DNA of 44,292 nt. It comes from Actinomycetota bacterium (lineage in GTDB: Bacteria; Armatimonadota; SYMT01). Position numbers and translations under genes: made by a program. The notes under the pieces are model-generated. The model ran no database searches, was not told where the DNA came from, and saw nothing but the letters and a program-made list of their open reading frames with translations. The stretch spans positions 1-44,292 of the forward strand of contig SYKE01000163.1 in the NCBI GenBank assembly GCA_005798285.1. The letters are read 5' to 3'. Shown here piece after piece: positions 42,621-44,292 of the stretch (position 1 is its first letter; each line of letters starts with the position of its first letter).

Positions 42621-44009
42621 TTAGGCCTCGAGGGGATTGTCTGAATCACCCTCAACCTGCTCGCCCCGCGGCTGCCGCATGGGAATCTGGATGGTGAACG
42701 TCGTGCCTCTGCCCGCCTCGCTGTCCACCCGAATCGTGCCGTTGTGCGCATCCACGACATTCTTAACGATGCGGGTGCCCAAACCGGTACCACCGGGTTT
42801 GGTGGAGACCGCATCGTCGGTAAACATCTTCGAACGCACGTGTTCGGGCATTCCCCGGCCCGTGTCCGCGAACTGGATCTGCAGTCCCGGCTGGCCATTG
42901 AAGTCGATGGCCTGGGTGCGTACTGAGATGGTGCCGCCGACGGGTGTTTCGGGAATGGCGTTGTTGATCAGGTTGTAAATGAGGTTGTAGATGCCTTTGC
43001 GGTCAAGCTCGACGGGTCCGGTCTCCTGAATCCCGGAGAGATCCAGCCCGATCCCCTTCGGATCGGCCACCATTCGAAGGACCTTCGCGACGGCCTCCGC
43101 GCGCTCTCGGAAGTCGCTCATCTCGTAATGCGGTTTCGAGATGACGCCCTTGATGGCGTCGGCGATCTCTCGTACACGCTCCTGCGAGTCGCGGGCGCCG
43201 TCGTAGACCATGCTCATGGCTTCTTTGTAGAAGTCTCGAACCCCGCCGATGGCCCAGTCGACCTCCTCCAGCTTCTTGGCCTCCAGGTCCTTCATGGCGA
43301 CCGCCAGGTCCTCGAACATGGAATCCATCATCAATTCGAGGGTCTGCGTGCCGGTCACCACGGGAGTGATGAGGTTCTTGACGTCGTGGCTGATGTCGCC
43401 GATGAGGTTGATGACCGAGGCCCGCCGGGCTTCTTCGAAGAGCTGAGCATTCTGGATCGCGGTACCCGCCTGGGCGCCGAGAATCTCCAGCAGGGCCAGG
43501 TCTTCCTCGTCGAAATCGTCTTGCTGCTTGTTGAGGATCTGGAAGACGCCGATGTTGCCCTCTCCCATCTTTTTCAGCGGCACCGTCACCATGCTCTTGG
43601 TGACGAACCGTGTCTTCCCGTCGATGTCCGTGGAGTGGTTCGCGTCTTTCGAGACGTCGGCCGTAATCCGACCTTTGGGAGAGTGGAACACGTCTCCAGC
43701 GATGCCCTTGTTGTCTGGCATCTCCATGTTCAATAGCTTTTTGGTAATCTCAGGGCTGGCGCCAACGACGTATCGGAACACGAGCACCTTTTTGTCGGGA
43801 TCATGCACGTAGATGGTGCCGCCGGTGGCATTCACGACTTCGATGGCGACGTTGAGCGCCTCGCGCTCTACCTCACCGAGTTTGGTGCGACCGCTCAAGG
43901 CGGCCATCATACGATGGATGGCCTGCAGTTCGCGATCGCGGCGACGAAGCCGAGCTTCGAGGAGCGCGATTCTCTCGCTGTCTGAGTTGGGTTCGTCGGA
44001 CGTGGCCAT
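42621..44009 (-). CDS. Cytosolic GAF-domain sensor histidine kinase
   Basis: 462 residues without membrane segments. A short coiled coil (about 10-40) is followed by a GAF domain (about 45-190: EVVNATGGTIYVHD, KGIAGDVFHS, MVTVPLKKMGEGNIGVFQIL). The phospho-acceptor helix (about 195-240) has the H-box ISHDVKNLITPVVTG, and the ATPase domain has the N box NLIYNLINNAIPE, G1 DTGRGMP and G2 GGTGLGTRIVKNVVDAH. The G boxes are complete, so it should be active. No response regulator is nearby. A TATAAA box lies at 44061-44066 (minus strand), 52 bp upstream of the ATG. It heads the unit with the DUF697/PLP fusion and pdxS. Confidence 0.9.
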   Translation of the reverse strand: MATSDEPNSDSERIALLEARLRRRDRELQAIHRMMAALSGRTKLGEVEREALNVAIEVVNATGGTIYVHDPDKKVLVFRYVVGASPEITKKLLNMEMPDNKGIAGDVFHSPKGRITADVSKDANHSTDIDGKTRFVTKSMVTVPLKKMGEGNIGVFQILNKQQDDFDEEDLALLEILGAQAGTAIQNAQLFEEARRASVINLIGDISHDVKNLITPVVTGTQTLELMMDSMFEDLAVAMKDLEAKKLEEVDWAIGGVRDFYKEAMSMVYDGARDSQERVREIADAIKGVISKPHYEMSDFRERAEAVAKVLRMVADPKGIGLDLSGIQETGPVELDRKGIYNLIYNLINNAIPETPVGGTISVRTQAIDFNGQPGLQIQFADTGRGMPEHVRSKMFTDDAVSTKPGGTGLGTRIVKNVVDAHNGTIRVDSEAGRGTTFTIQIPMRQPRGEQVEGDSDNPLEA

Positions 44010-44060
44010 GAGGGGTTCTCAGCGCTCCGAGTCGGGTTCGAATGGCCGATGATCCGATAC

Positions 44061-44066
44061 TTTATA
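44061..44066 (-). promoter_or_regulatory. TATAAA -10-like box before the GAF kinase gene
   Basis: The minus strand has TATAAA at 44066-44061, placing a transcript start near 44054 and a leader of about 45 nt. No good -35 box is found. The rest of the gap from 44010 to 44162 shows no gene. Confidence 0.35.
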
Positions 44067-44162
44067 GGTCAGATTTGCTATTTCCTGCATTCGATGGATG
44101 GAGAAATGCCTCGGAAGGTCCCTGCCGGGCCAATCCCGATGCACACGTCAGCTAAGGGCCCG

Positions 44163-44292
44163 TCAAACAACAACCGCGTCATTCCATTCCGGACATTCAG
44201 CCTTCGGCAGGATGACATAGTTCCATTCTCCGTGGAACTCTTGCGTCAGTAGCCGGACCTCTTCCAGTTCGCTCGTCCCGACGGTCACGCCT
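44163..44292 (-). mobile_element. 3' end of an ISAzo13-like transposase gene (partial)
   Basis: The last 42 codons before a TGA at 44165-44163 are visible, reading from the window edge. They include GVTVGTSELEEVRLL and then QEFHGEWNYVILP. From memory, the pattern G-V-x-V followed by FHGEWNYTI near the C terminus is typical of ISAzo13-family (DDE_Tnp_ISAZ013) transposases. The rest of the gene is outside the window, so it is unclear whether the element is intact. No terminal inverted repeat can be identified in the adjoining 150 bp from this end alone. Confidence 0.6.

Noticed and set aside
43128..43736. Plus-strand frame of 202 codons opposite the kinase gene
   Set aside because: The minus strand has a complete histidine kinase; the plus frame mirrors its codon bias.

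Overview
The window is a GC-rich bacterial chromosome segment with dense coding, short intergenic gaps and many 1-14 bp gene overlaps. No single marker fixes the taxon. L7/L12 and L10 with an L10-type leader RNA, PdxS/PdxT vitamin B6 synthesis, a SpoIVB-type (S55) peptidase fusion, an SBBP beta-propeller protein, Tat-type signal peptides and a heptose-bisphosphatase (GmhB) together suggest a diderm of the Terrabacteria side. Armatimonadota is my best guess, at low to moderate confidence, by inference only.

Left part (1-10.3 kb). The 3' end of rplL and rplJ lie on the minus strand with a good sigma70-type promoter and an L10 leader. Divergent from them are hfq and dapF, overlapping by 4 bp, and a small unknown protein. 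Then come an isocitrate/isopropylmalate-family dehydrogenase (-), an SDR oxidoreductase and queE (+), an orphan ParB-like protein with a cysteine-rich tail (-), a Tat-exported alpha/beta hydrolase (-), a small hypothetical protein (+), a protein with five zinc ribbons (-) and a DUF1080 lipoprotein (-).

Middle part (10.4-27.3 kb). A YkoP-like protein (+) converges on a coupled pair made of a UgtP/MGDG-synthase-type glycosyltransferase and an MFS transporter, which recalls glycolipid synthesis and flipping modules. Next is a nickel/cobalt ECF-type importer: one M-N-Q fusion protein, an ATPase with a His-rich tail and the regulator NikR. Upstream lies a minus-strand run of MoxR ATPase, DUF58, transglutaminase membrane protein, DNA polymerase III delta and a GT-C-like membrane protein. 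A trypsin-like exported protease, two small unknown proteins, gmhB and a membrane-anchored AAA+ ATPase with a coiled coil follow.

Right part (27.5-44.3 kb). A secreted seven-repeat SBBP plus four-Ig protein (-) is divergent from a PcrA/UvrD helicase. A 1456-residue exported protein combines an S55 peptidase region, whose Ser and His segments appear in swapped order, with a beta-propeller. It converges on a Tat-exported propeller protein that is coupled to pdxT. Upstream, a GAF histidine kinase, a fusion of a DUF697-like membrane domain with a PLP-dependent desulfhydrase/ACC-deaminase domain, and pdxS form a tight unit ending at an intrinsic terminator. The right edge holds the 3' end of an ISAzo13-like transposase.

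The points most worth following are the PLP-enzyme/DUF697 fusion beside pdxS, the permuted S55-propeller protein, the tail-anchored AAA+ ATPase with its small unknown neighbours, the glycosyltransferase-MFS-YkoP cluster, and the three-domain nickel transporter fusion. All functional names rest on motif recognition by eye; no database search was run.
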